Of a stretch of 64,000 bases of DNA, positions 28,477 through 40,400 are shown piece by piece. The notes under the pieces are model-generated. The model did no database searches and was not told the origin of the DNA. It saw only the letters and a list, made by a program, of their open reading frames with translations. The stretch comes from Paenibacillus durus ATCC 35681 (GTDB lineage: Bacteria; Bacillota; Bacilli; Paenibacillales; Paenibacillaceae). The stretch is taken from assembly GCF_000993825.1 (NCBI RefSeq), contig NZ_CP011114.1, positions 1,550,001 to 1,614,000 on the forward strand. The letters run 5' to 3'. The translations under genes were made by a program, and so were the position numbers. Every line of letters begins with the position of its first letter. Positions within the stretch are counted from its first letter, which is position 1.

Positions 28477-28855
28477 CGCTGAATTGACTGGGCAACGAAT
28501 CGTCAAAGAGCATCTGGAGATGCAGGCGGCTTTTCGCAAGCGCGGGATCACGGATTTTGGCCGGGTGATGGTGGACCCCTGGTCGGCGGGGAACTTCGGA
28601 ATCGAAGAAGAAATCGGGGCCGGCTCGTTCGCGCCATCTGCTACTACAAAACTTCGGATTACGACAATGGTTATGCGCGGCCTCTATCTTGGACTGTATG
28701 CGATTTTTGACCTGAACCGGCTGGAAGTCATGAAGGTGGTCGACAAAGGCCCGGTTCCGCTTTCCCGTCGGCTCGTATGCCAAAGAGATAGTCCCGGCGG
28801 CTATAGAACAACACATCTGGAAAGCGTTAGGGGGCATCCCGGAGGCAGTTATTAA
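28477..28855 (+). pseudogene. Frameshifted fragment of a copper amine oxidase gene
   Basis: One frame gives LTGQRIVKEHLEMQAAFRKR and MVDPWSAGNFG. A second frame gives YYKTSDYDNGYARPLSW. A return to the first gives FDLNRLEVMKVVDKGPVPL. Together they trace the N-terminal D2/D3 region of a copper/topaquinone primary amine oxidase with at least two frameshifts; the catalytic domain is absent. A decayed gene. Confidence 0.75.
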
Positions 28856-28918
28856 CCACTTCCTGGAAAGCCCCCTTTTTGCAGGGAGTTTATAAGCAGC
28901 ACCATGATGATTCTTCAG

Positions 28919-30136
28919 TTATAAGTTCTGCACATGCTCAGCAGGCATCGAAGGCGCAGCCTCCCGCTGATCCAGCGACCAGCTGATTAAGGTAACCAGG
29001 AGCCCAGCGGCGGTAACGGCTGCAGCTACCCATGGCAGTGAGCCAAGCCCCGGACCGCTGTCGATCACCCATCCGCCCAGGTAAGCTCCTCCGGCATTGG
29101 CCAGATTAAATGAGCTGATGTTCAGAGCGGAAGCGATGCTTGGGGAGCCTTGGGCTTTTGCCAGTACCCGCATTTGGAAAGCAGGAACGATCGTGAAAGA
29201 GGCAAACCCCCAGACTAATACCGTAAGTACGGCAGGGATTTTATAGCTGCTGGTTAGCGAAAACACTGCCAGAACTGTGGTCAAGAGCGCCAGCATTCCT
29301 GTGATTGACGGCATCAGCTTCCAATCCGCCATTCTGCCTCCAACGGTATTGCCGATCGTCATGCCGACGCCGAATAGGAGCAAGATCGGAGTAACCGCGC
29401 GAGCGCCAAATCCCGTGATATCGGTTAATATCGGAGCGATGTAGGTAAAGGCCGTGAATACTCCGCCAAACCCCAGTATCGTCATGAGCAGTGCCAGCAT
29501 AACCTGCTTGCTTCTAAGAACGCGGATTTCTTGACGAAAATCGGAAAGCGTATCTCCTTGCATTCGCGGAACGAGAAGGGCAATCCCGATTAGGGACAGG
29601 ATACCGAGAGCCGTTACAACCCAGAAGGTGGAGCGCCACCCCCATATTTGTCCGATAAAGGTGCCGAAAGGGACGCCGAGAATGTTAGCGAGTGTAAGCC
29701 CTGCGAACATCATGGCGATTGCGCTCGCTTGTTTTTCACGGGGGACGAGGCGTGTCGCAACGATAGAACCGACCCCGAAGAATGTGCCATGTGAAAAGGA
29801 GGCTAGAACGCGGGCAAGCATCAAAATGAGATAATTGGGCGCTACTGCTGCCAGGAGATTACCTGCGACGAAGATAAGCATCAGACTGAACAGCAGTGAC
29901 TTGCGGGACAGACGGCCGGTACATACAGTGACCACCGGACCGCCGATGGCGACACCCAGCGCATATCCGGTAACCAGTAATCCCGCCGCGCTTAAAGTGA
30001 CATGCAAATCACTGGCTACATCCGGTAGAATTCCCATGATAACAAACTCGGTTGTGCCAATGGCGAACGCGCTGATCAGGAGCGCAATAAGCGCCAAAGG
30101 CAGCTTGCTTCGTTGAGTTTCTGTGTTTATTTTAAT
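28919..30136 (-). CDS. MFS efflux transporter, AraJ/YdhP type; likely non-ATG start
   Basis: About 405 residues, 12 helices, DHA1-type exporter (GTTEFVIMGILPDVA; VTGYALGVAIGGPV; LARVLASFSHGTFFG). No ATG exists in frame near the 5' end. A TTG at 30097 gives LALIALLIS but would lose the usual short N-terminal tail, and the only good Shine-Dalgarno (AAGGAGG, 30139-30145) lies further upstream. Frame-matched ATT 30136 or ATA 30130 would give (M)KINTETQRSKLP, which fits the family, so a rare start codon is likely. Otherwise translation begins at TTG 30097. Confidence 0.75.
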   Translation of the reverse strand: MKINTETQRSKLPLALIALLISAFAIGTTEFVIMGILPDVASDLHVTLSAAGLLVTGYALGVAIGGPVVTVCTGRLSRKSLLFSLMLIFVAGNLLAAVAPNYLILMLARVLASFSHGTFFGVGSIVATRLVPREKQASAIAMMFAGLTLANILGVPFGTFIGQIWGWRSTFWVVTALGILSLIGIALLVPRMQGDTLSDFRQEIRVLRSKQVMLALLMTILGFGGVFTAFTYIAPILTDITGFGARAVTPILLLFGVGMTIGNTVGGRMADWKLMPSITGMLALLTTVLAVFSLTSSYKIPAVLTVLVWGFASFTIVPAFQMRVLAKAQGSPSIASALNISSFNLANAGGAYLGGWVIDSGPGLGSLPWVAAAVTAAGLLVTLISWSLDQREAAPSMPAEHVQNL

Positions 30137-30339
30137 TACCTCCTTGTTTGGGGATAGGATGATCGCTTTTCAATGTTATTATATATAGTAAATTCATTTT
30201 TGGAAGTAGTGTCTTTTTATTCATATAGTTTCCCTGGAGGAATTAATGTTCTATGATTGAGCTTATTGATTATAAGATTAGGCTTTCTGGATTTAACTAG
30301 TCGAATAGGTTATCCTGTGATGGAGGAGGGAGAGTAATT

Positions 30340-31134
30340 ATGGAGCTCAATTTAAAAGGAAAAACAGCGCTTGTCACCGGTTCGACGGAAGGAATAGGCA
30401 GAGCGATCGCCGAGGCCTTGTCCAAGGAAGGCGTATCTGTACTGATCAACGGACGGAGTGCAGATAAGGTGTCTAAAGTTGTACAAGAAATAAAGGAATT
30501 GTATCCTAATGCAAATCCTCAGCCTGCCGCCGCTGATCTGGGGACGGAAAGCGGTTGTCAGGAGCTGATTAATCGGGGATTTGACATTGATATCCTCGTC
30601 AACAACTTAGGGATTTTTAAGCCGGCGGAGTATTTCGAGATTCCGGACGAAGAATGGTTTAAGTTTTTTGAAGTGAATATTATGAGCGGAGTCCGGCTGA
30701 CGCGGCACTTCCTCCAGCAAATGCTGCAAAAAAATGAAGGAAGAGTCATCTTTATCGCCAGCGAAGCCGCGATTATGCCTTCTCAGGAAATGGCTCACTA
30801 CAGCGCGACTAAAACAATGCAGCTTTCGCTCTCTCGGAGTCTGGCTGAACTGACTACAGGCACCCGCGTTACTGTCAATACTGTAATGCCGGGTTCAACG
30901 CTAACCGAAGGGGTGGAGACTATGCTCAATTCCTTATACCCGAATGAAGGTCTCAGCATAGAGGAAGCGGAAGTCAAATTTATGAAGGAAAATCGGCCGA
31001 CCTCCATTATAGAGCGCCTGATCAGACCCGAAGAAATCGCTAATTTCGTCACCTTCCTGAGCAGTCCGTTGTCCTCGGCAATCAACGGTGCGGCATTGCG
31101 GATTGACGGGGGATTGGTGAGAAGTGTTTTCTAA
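30340..31134 (+). CDS. Short-chain dehydrogenase/reductase (SDR)
   Basis: A 264-residue Rossmann-fold oxidoreductase with cofactor motif TGSTEGIG, NNLG in place of the usual NNAG, and an active-site YSATK (Tyr/Lys pair). It is NAD(P)H-dependent and the substrate is unknown. The ATG follows GGAGGGAG. Probably monocistronic, or possibly linked to the divergent MFS exporter. Confidence 0.85.
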   Translation: MELNLKGKTALVTGSTEGIGRAIAEALSKEGVSVLINGRSADKVSKVVQEIKELYPNANPQPAAADLGTESGCQELINRGFDIDILVNNLGIFKPAEYFEIPDEEWFKFFEVNIMSGVRLTRHFLQQMLQKNEGRVIFIASEAAIMPSQEMAHYSATKTMQLSLSRSLAELTTGTRVTVNTVMPGSTLTEGVETMLNSLYPNEGLSIEEAEVKFMKENRPTSIIERLIRPEEIANFVTFLSSPLSSAINGAALRIDGGLVRSVF

Positions 31135-31278
31135 TAAAGTGACTTCAATGTGCTAGAATTAGGTGTACAATATAGTATTTTTTTGACTTTTCATAAAAAC
31201 TATTAACAAAATCACATCCCTATTAGAAATTTCACTTTTATAATATGACTAATCATATATTATAGAGGAGTGGGATTT

Positions 31279-31512
31279 ATGGGAAAATATGTAGTGGTTA
31301 AGAAAGATTCTTGTATTGCTTGCGGAAGCTGCGGTGCTTCGGCTCCGGATATTTTTGATTTCGACGATGACGGTTTGGCGGAAGTCATTTACGAAGGGGA
31401 CAACAACCGCGGTGTGACGCTGATTGCAGCTGATTTGCAGGAAGATCTGCAGGATGCCGTCGACAGCTGTCCGACAAGCTGTATCAAGACTTCTGCTAAT
31501 GCTTTTGCATAA
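31279..31512 (+). CDS. fer: Bacillus-type [4Fe-4S] ferredoxin
   Basis: A 77-residue ferredoxin. Cluster ligands C12, C15 and C18 lie in CIACGSC, and the fourth Cys lies in DSCPTSCIK. Length and acidic middle match the monocluster ferredoxins of Bacillus. The frame opens at GTG 31270, but AGAGGAG at 31264-31270 fits ATG 31279. Located just upstream of the nifB block, it is a good candidate electron donor to VnfH. It is a separate unit ended by the 31615 terminator. Confidence 0.88.
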   Translation: MGKYVVVKKDSCIACGSCGASAPDIFDFDDDGLAEVIYEGDNNRGVTLIAADLQEDLQDAVDSCPTSCIKTSANAFA

Positions 31513-31614
31513 GGTATAATAATCGAGGGTAAACATCCCGATTCTTATCCGAATGTTGCCAAAATATAAGAATGTATAAGCTTCGCGTATATTCTTAACC
31601 TTATTTTTCTGCGA

Positions 31615-31654
31615 GAAACGGATGCTGTCTCACAAAGACGGCATCCGTTTTTTT
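31615..31654 (+). terminator. Rho-independent terminator of the ferredoxin gene
   Basis: AAACGGATGC-TGTC pairs with GAC-GGCATCCGTTT around a short loop, followed by a run of T. It isolates the ferredoxin from the nifB promoter. Confidence 0.85.
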
Positions 31655-31698
31655 ATGGAGTAATGTAAGAAAATAAAGAAAACATTAACATTTTCCAT

Positions 31699-31712
31699 TG
31701 AAAGCGCTTTAT
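31699..31712. promoter_or_regulatory. Candidate CcpA cre site
   Basis: TGAAAGCGCTTTAT differs from the ideal cre palindrome TGAAAGCGCTTTCA only at the last two positions. It lies 10 bp upstream of the GlnR box of nifB. It could tie expression to carbon supply; sequence-only inference. Confidence 0.4.
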
Positions 31713-31722
31713 GAAATTAATA

Positions 31723-31739
31723 TGTCATATATTCTAACA
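31723..31739. promoter_or_regulatory. GlnR/TnrA-type operator upstream of nifB
   Basis: TGTCATATATTCTAACA is an exact match to TGTNA-N7-TNACA. It ends 38 bp upstream of the -35 at 31778, an activator-like position. GlnR is the known nitrogen regulator of Paenibacillus nif genes. Confidence 0.75.
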
Positions 31740-31777
31740 TCTATTTCTACAAAAGAGTTAAACAGAGTTTGAGGTAG

Positions 31778-31805
31778 TTGAACTACATTTTAATGATACT
31801 ATAAT
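31778..31805 (+). promoter_or_regulatory. Sigma-A type promoter of the nifB block
   Basis: TTGAAC (31778-31783), 16-bp spacer and TATAAT (31800-31805). No sigma-54 GG/GC pattern is seen. Confidence 0.65.
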
Positions 31806-31852
31806 TAAATAAAAATAGAATTTTTTAAGGTAAAGGTTTGGATGGTTATAAA

Positions 31853-31886
31853 TATATCTAGTTATATTTAAATATAACTAGATATA
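31853..31886. promoter_or_regulatory. Perfect 34-bp palindrome in the nifB leader, Mo-box-like
   Basis: The two 17-base halves (31853-31869 and 31870-31886) are perfect inverted copies. The inner part reads GTTATAT-TTAA-ATATAAC, which resembles the ModE/MopA binding pattern (CGTTATAT/ATATAACG halves). It lies about 40-75 bp downstream of the -10 and ends 10 bp before the Shine-Dalgarno. It could be a repressor operator or an RNA hairpin affecting nifB translation. Confidence 0.55.
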
Positions 31887-31909
31887 AATGATAATTAGGA
31901 GGAATGGAT

Positions 31910-33232
31910 ATGGAGCCAGCATTGGCGCGTCACCCTTGTTACAATGAAGAAGCCCATCATCACTTTGCCAGAATGCATGCTGCGGTTGCGCCGCGATGCA
32001 ACATTCAGTGTCATTATTGCAACCCCAAGTTTGATTGTGTCAATGAAAGCAGGCCGGGGGTCGTAAGTAAGATCATTACTCCACAGGAAGCCTTCGACAA
32101 GGTTAGTCAGATTGCGGCAAGCTTGCCCAATCTCTCTGTAGTTGGTATCGCGGGGCCGGGCGATCCGTTGGCGAATCCTGAGGCAACCTTCGATACCTTT
32201 CGGCTCATTGCCAAGGCCTTCCCTGATATTCACTTGTGCTTAAGCACGAACGGGCTGATGCTGCCGGATTATATTGATGAAATTTGTGAACTGGGCATCC
32301 GTCACGTAACGGTTACGCTCAACGCAGTTGACGCGAATATCGGCAGCCAGATTTATGCTTTTGTAAGGTACAACGGAACCTTATATAAAGGAAAGGAAGC
32401 AGCCGCTTTATTAATGAAGCGACAGTTGGAAGGGATTAAAGGGCTGACGGAAAGAGGGATTCTGTGCAAGGTAAATTCCGTTCTCATACCAGGCGTAAAC
32501 GACGCGCATCTTGTAGAAGTTACCCGGGAAGTGAAGAAATTGGGGGCTTTTTCTCATAATATTATGCCGCTTATTTTGTCCCCGGGAAGCAGGTTTCAAA
32601 AGGATGGCTTCAGGACGCCGGCGTTGGAGGAAATCACCAAGGTGCAGCACGAATCGTCTCGTATCATGCCGGTCATGCGTCATTGCAGGCAGTGCAGAGC
32701 AGACGCTGTCGGGCTGCTTGGTTCCGACCTCAGCCAGAATCCTGAAATGCTTCCTCCTAAACAAGGATATTCGGCCAAGCAGCGCGAGAAGCTTCAGCAA
32801 GACATTCTCTCAAGAATGAAACAGACTGAAGCGGGTGCGGCTGCAGACTGGAGTGAAGACGAATGGAGCAATGCCGTGCGCATTGCCGTTGCCACAAGAG
32901 GCTCCAATGTAATCAATCAGCATTTTGGGCATGCCAAGGAATTTCTCATCTATGATGTTCTAGAACGCGACATTCGTCTCGTAGGGGTCCGCAAGGTGCA
33001 GGCCTATTGCAATGGAACGGCGGATTGCAGTTCAGGCGAAGAACCTTCCTCACCGCTGTCGGAGACGCTTGAAATGCTCAAGGATTGCAAGATGCTGCTT
33101 TGTTCGGGAATAGGTAAGGCTCCAAGCGAGCGGTTGTTGCAGGCGGGCATCATCCCATTAATCAAAAAAGGCAATATTGACGAGCAGCTGCTTGAGAGCA
33201 CGCGTTATCTGGGCTATTTCAAGAAAGATTGA
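31910..33232 (+). CDS. nifB: NifB, FeMo/FeV/FeFe-cofactor core synthase
   Basis: About 440 residues. The N-terminal radical-SAM domain has CNIQCHYC (CxxxCxxC) and further conserved Cys in NPKFDCVNE; the C-terminal NifX-like domain (about 325-440) has NQHFGHAKEFLIYD. NifB uses SAM to build the carbide-containing 8Fe core (NifB-co/L-cluster) needed by all three nitrogenases. AGGAGG at 31897-31902 is only 1 nt from ATG 31904 but 7 nt from ATG 31910, so MEPALARHP is the likely start. It heads a block with a nifN relic, nifX and orf1. Confidence 0.93.
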   Translation: MEPALARHPCYNEEAHHHFARMHAAVAPRCNIQCHYCNPKFDCVNESRPGVVSKIITPQEAFDKVSQIAASLPNLSVVGIAGPGDPLANPEATFDTFRLIAKAFPDIHLCLSTNGLMLPDYIDEICELGIRHVTVTLNAVDANIGSQIYAFVRYNGTLYKGKEAAALLMKRQLEGIKGLTERGILCKVNSVLIPGVNDAHLVEVTREVKKLGAFSHNIMPLILSPGSRFQKDGFRTPALEEITKVQHESSRIMPVMRHCRQCRADAVGLLGSDLSQNPEMLPPKQGYSAKQREKLQQDILSRMKQTEAGAAADWSEDEWSNAVRIAVATRGSNVINQHFGHAKEFLIYDVLERDIRLVGVRKVQAYCNGTADCSSGEEPSSPLSETLEMLKDCKMLLCSGIGKAPSERLLQAGIIPLIKKGNIDEQLLESTRYLGYFKKD

Positions 33233-33234
33233 AG

Positions 33235-33390
33235 GAGCGGCGTTATCATATTCCCTTCGTGCCGCTGGGATTTCCGGTTATTAACCGGTTTGGAGCCGCT
33301 TCTGCCGTATGTGTGGGATATCGGGGGACGGCGGACCGGATCAATGCCGTTGGCAATGTATTAATCAATAGGGAGAGTGCATACCGATGA
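33235..33390 (+). pseudogene. nifN 3' relic between nifB and nifX
   Basis: An in-frame run of 51 codons directly behind the nifB stop encodes IPFVPLGFPVINRFGAA and then VCVGYRGTADRINAVGN, ending in TGA 33388-33390. It matches the C-terminus of NifN proteins, including the intact one here (EPMGFPVFGRLCTS; VGYRGTTELLGRIGN). It has no start. Its stop overlaps the nifX ATG (ATGA), preserving the nifN-nifX junction of standard nif operons. Confidence 0.85.
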
Positions 33391-33764
33391 AAGTGGCGTT
33401 CGCATCCATAAATGGCAGGAGTCTTGATACTCATTTCGGACAGTGTCCGTCATTTTCTATATTCGAGTTTTCGGAAAAAGGTTACAAGTGGCTTGAATCA
33501 AGGTCTGTCCTGGATCGCCCTGTCAATGGAGAGGAACATGACAAGGCTGAACAGCGGGTTAAAGTCATTAAGGACTGCAAGCTGCTGTTTGTCAATAATA
33601 TAGGAAACGATGCAACCAAGAAAGTAATGAAAGCGGGAATCATGATTCTTAAAGCTGAGGAGGGGTCTGAATTGATTCCACATTTGGAAAAGCTCCTTCA
33701 GATGCTTAAAGAGCGTCCTCCATTATGGTTAACGAAGGTTCTCTATCATTCGGAGGAACAATAA
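33387..33764 (+). CDS. nifX: NifX-like cofactor-binding protein
   Basis: A 125-residue NifX/NifB-C-terminal-type domain, with the family start VAFASINGRSLDTHFGQCPS. NifX carries NifB-co or the VK-cluster between NifB and NifEN. Its ATG overlaps the stop of the nifN relic, indicating that it was once translationally coupled to a full nifN and may now depend on nifB translation. Probable cotranscription with nifB and orf1. Confidence 0.83.
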   Translation: MKVAFASINGRSLDTHFGQCPSFSIFEFSEKGYKWLESRSVLDRPVNGEEHDKAEQRVKVIKDCKLLFVNNIGNDATKKVMKAGIMILKAEEGSELIPHLEKLLQMLKERPPLWLTKVLYHSEEQ

Positions 33765-33794
33765 ATCCATATTCTATTTGGGAGGAATTAGATC

Positions 33795-34124
33795 ATGTCA
33801 GAAGTAGCGGATTCAGAAGAATTGCTGCAGGTGTTTAGTATTGAGTATGACCCCAAGCTGCTGGCGAATCACCGGGTTACCTTTGCTTTGCTGCTCAGAC
33901 AATATTTAAACCAGGCCAACTGTCTGGATGAGGAGATTCTTGTGGGTCCTGATGGTAAGGCCGATTTGTCGCATCCTACGCACTCGATCATTCGCGTATG
34001 TCTTGAAAGTGCTTGGGCCGATTTGAAAAGTGGAGAAAAATGGGGCAAGTATGACAAAACGGGGGGCAGAGGGGGGCGTCAGTCCAAATCGTGCGGCTCC
34101 TGCAGTTCTTCCTGCTCGGATTAA
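33795..34124 (+). CDS. Uncharacterised small nif-associated protein (orf1-like)
   Basis: A 109-residue protein with a helical core (ANHRVTFALLLRQYLNQANC ... HSIIRVCLESAWADL) and a Cys-rich tail (CGSCSSSCSD) that could bind metal. The position directly after nifX equals that of the small orf1 between nifX and hesA in the conserved Paenibacillus nif operon. No hesA or nifV follows here. It starts at ATG 33795 behind GGGAGGA. Function unknown. Confidence 0.6.
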   Translation: MSEVADSEELLQVFSIEYDPKLLANHRVTFALLLRQYLNQANCLDEEILVGPDGKADLSHPTHSIIRVCLESAWADLKSGEKWGKYDKTGGRGGRQSKSCGSCSSSCSD

Positions 34125-34385
34125 CTTGTATCCTACTGGAAAAGTTCATAAAGTCTTGTTCAAGTGCACTCCTTGGAATGTTCATTGGAACCCTTCTGGG
34201 CTAATCTCAATGAATTCTAAGGGGTGCATTTTGTTGTAGGGACGGCCTTTTCAGGCGAATTAAAGGGTTCGCGGATAAACCGGAGGGCAGCTGATCGAAC
34301 AGGATCATATAGGAGATACTTAGGGAACTATCCAAATTATGAAAGCGATGCTAAAACTATCAATAACATGCCCGAAAACAAGTTA

Positions 34386-34402
34386 TGTTAGATTAGTTAA
34401 CA
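34386..34402. promoter_or_regulatory. GlnR box I upstream of the vnfH promoter
   Basis: Exact TGTNA-N7-TNACA match (TGTTAGATTAGTTAACA), inside a longer palindrome TTATGTTA-N7-TAACATAA. It ends 48 bp before the -35, which suits activation. Confidence 0.8.
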
Positions 34403-34450
34403 TAAATTTTGAAGAAATTGATATGCAGGAGGGGAAATTCGTCGAATTCG

Positions 34451-34480
34451 TTGACCCTTCCGTGTTGCAAAGGCTAAGAT
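34451..34480 (+). promoter_or_regulatory. Sigma-A type promoter of the vnf operon
   Basis: TTGACC (34451-34456), 18-bp spacer and TAAGAT (34475-34480), lying between the two GlnR boxes. Confidence 0.65.
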
Positions 34481-34511
34481 AAGGTCAACGAAACAAAAAC
34501 ACATCACAAGA

Positions 34512-34528
34512 TGTCAAACAAAATTACA
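34512..34528. promoter_or_regulatory. GlnR box II downstream of the vnfH -10
   Basis: Exact TGTNA-N7-TNACA match (TGTCAAACAAAATTACA) about 25-40 bp downstream of the predicted transcription start. A site here would block the polymerase, as the downstream GlnR site of the Paenibacillus nif promoter does. Confidence 0.78.
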
Positions 34529-34642
34529 TCAATTGGGATGTAATGGGCGCTTTAACGGGTGGCTCTCAAGAAATAGTGGGAGGTGAGATAAACGGCGTCA
34601 GGAAAGGTGACCTGAACTTTACGGGTAGGAAAGTGGTTGTAA

Positions 34643-35509
<867 letters not shown>

Positions 35510-35557
35510 TAGCAACAATAAAATGCGGATAACAACGGATAAAAGTGAAAATGGTAA

Positions 35558-36994
<1,437 letters not shown>

Positions 36995-37024
36995 TAAGAC
37001 CTGTTGATAAGGAGGTAGCGAAGA

Positions 37025-38774
<1,750 letters not shown>

Positions 38775-38797
38775 GAAGATTTCAAGCTGGTTTGTCA

Positions 38798-38818
38798 AGG
38801 GGTACCTAGCGTACCCCT
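38798..38818 (+). promoter_or_regulatory. Intercistronic hairpin after vnfK
   Basis: AGGGGTAC (38798-38805) and GTACCCCT (38811-38818) are perfect inverted copies around CTAGC. No T-run follows, so it is more likely an RNA-stability or processing element (or attenuator) that favours HDGK over the downstream genes than a full terminator. Confidence 0.55.
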
Positions 38819-38858
38819 ATTACTCATATTAAGAAACAAAGCGGAAGGAGCGGGGAAA

Positions 38859-40400
38859 ATGTCTATAGAAACAACATTTTCGGATAGCATCGTCTTTCAT
38901 GGGCCATTGAGCGAGCTATACCAGCTGGCTAAGGAAGGAAAGATTAAGACCAGCTTACAGGGCAGTCATACCCGTCCCTGCAAATTCTGGACGGCGACGA
39001 AAATATTGAGCGGTATCCAGAATTCCGTAATTATTGCCCACGGGCCCAGCGGTTGCGCCTTCGGCGTCAAGAAGGCTTACAAGCTGACGAATTCCCGTAA
39101 TAGCGGCTCTCCCTATGAAGCGGTCATCAGTACGAATATTGATATGAAGGGAGTCGTTTACGGCGGAGAGAAGGAACTGAGAGGGGCAATACGTGAAGTT
39201 GATAATAAGTATCGTCCTGACGTGATCTTCGTTTCCACCAGCTGCGCCACAGGCATCATTGGCGATAATGTGGACGCCGTTGTGAACAGCTTGAAGGACG
39301 AAGTGAACGCAGAGATCATGACCATACATTGCGAGGGCTTTGCCGGCGAATACCGAAGCGGCTTTGACCTTGTGTTCAAGCAGTTAGTTAAACTGATGGA
39401 GCCCCGGACTCCAGAACGAGAAGCGGTATTGGCCAAATCCGTTAATATTGTCGGGGGTAAAATGGGTCCCGAACGGACGGAAGTCGATACGGACGTTAAA
39501 GAGCTGGTGCGTCTTGTCGAAGGCATGGGAGCTCATATCAATAGTGTCATTGCAGGAAACTGCACACTCGAGGAATTGAAGAATGCGCCGAGCGTTGCGG
39601 TCAACTGCACGCTTTGCCTGGATCTTGGCTATACCATAGGCAGAGAAATGAAAGAAACTTTCGGAACTCCGCTGAATTCTACCATACTGCCTTACGGAAT
39701 AAGCGCGACAGAGCGCTGGCTGCGCGAAGCGGCGAAATATTTGGACTTAAAGGACGAAGCAGAAGCATTGATTGCCAGCGAATACGGAGCCATTCAGCAG
39801 GAAATAGAGGATGCAAAGGCGCAGCTTGAAGGAAAACTGGCTATTGTTGAAGCTCATGACGCCATTAAGGCCCTGTCGATTGCACATATGCTGGAGAAAG
39901 ATTTTGGCATGCGGGTCGTTATCTATAATTTTCACCCATGGAGTACGGAAGCAAGGGAAACGAGCATCGACTATTTACTGGAGACGGGGATGGACCCGGA
40001 AGTGTTGATCACAAAAGGAACGCTTAAATTCGGCAAATACGAATCCATGAAGCAGACGGAGGAAGAGCTTCTGGCCTTTCTCGGAAGCGTGGACCCGGCG
40101 TCAACGGTATACTTCGGATCGTCGCTCAGTTATCCGGCCATTCCGGTGGTTGATCTGAACGCCATTCTAAATCGTCCGCGCTTTGGCTTTCGGGGCGCGT
40201 TAAAGGTTGCTCAGTGTATTCTGACATCCATGAGATATTCGTTCCGTCCGCGCAGTTGGCTGACCAAGAAGATGGTATTTCCCGAGCAGTCCCAAGGATT
40301 GGCCTCCGCTTCGTCCCTTACGCCTAAATGGAGCGAAGAGGCGCCGGATTGCACGCTGTATGCAGCGGAAAGGAGGAAGGGAAGATGTATGATGAATTAG
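38859..40400 (+). CDS. Nitrogenase-like alpha-type protein of unknown role (NifD/NifE-like)
   Basis: A 513-residue nitrogenase component 1-type protein, distinct from both VnfD and the canonical NifE at 47732. Three P-cluster-type Cys are kept (C41 in RPCKFW, C66 in GPSGCAFG, C129 in TSCATGIIGD), with spacing like VnfD. The cofactor Cys appears kept (VAVNCTLC), but the region of the cofactor His reads NRPRFGFRGAL, with no His. That combination resembles cofactor scaffolds of NifE type. The C-terminus extends ~60 residues past the usual end. It overlaps the next gene by 16 bp. It could be VnfE-like or a separate metallocluster enzyme. Confidence 0.75.
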   Translation: MSIETTFSDSIVFHGPLSELYQLAKEGKIKTSLQGSHTRPCKFWTATKILSGIQNSVIIAHGPSGCAFGVKKAYKLTNSRNSGSPYEAVISTNIDMKGVVYGGEKELRGAIREVDNKYRPDVIFVSTSCATGIIGDNVDAVVNSLKDEVNAEIMTIHCEGFAGEYRSGFDLVFKQLVKLMEPRTPEREAVLAKSVNIVGGKMGPERTEVDTDVKELVRLVEGMGAHINSVIAGNCTLEELKNAPSVAVNCTLCLDLGYTIGREMKETFGTPLNSTILPYGISATERWLREAAKYLDLKDEAEALIASEYGAIQQEIEDAKAQLEGKLAIVEAHDAIKALSIAHMLEKDFGMRVVIYNFHPWSTEARETSIDYLLETGMDPEVLITKGTLKFGKYESMKQTEEELLAFLGSVDPASTVYFGSSLSYPAIPVVDLNAILNRPRFGFRGALKVAQCILTSMRYSFRPRSWLTKKMVFPEQSQGLASASSLTPKWSEEAPDCTLYAAERRKGRCMMN

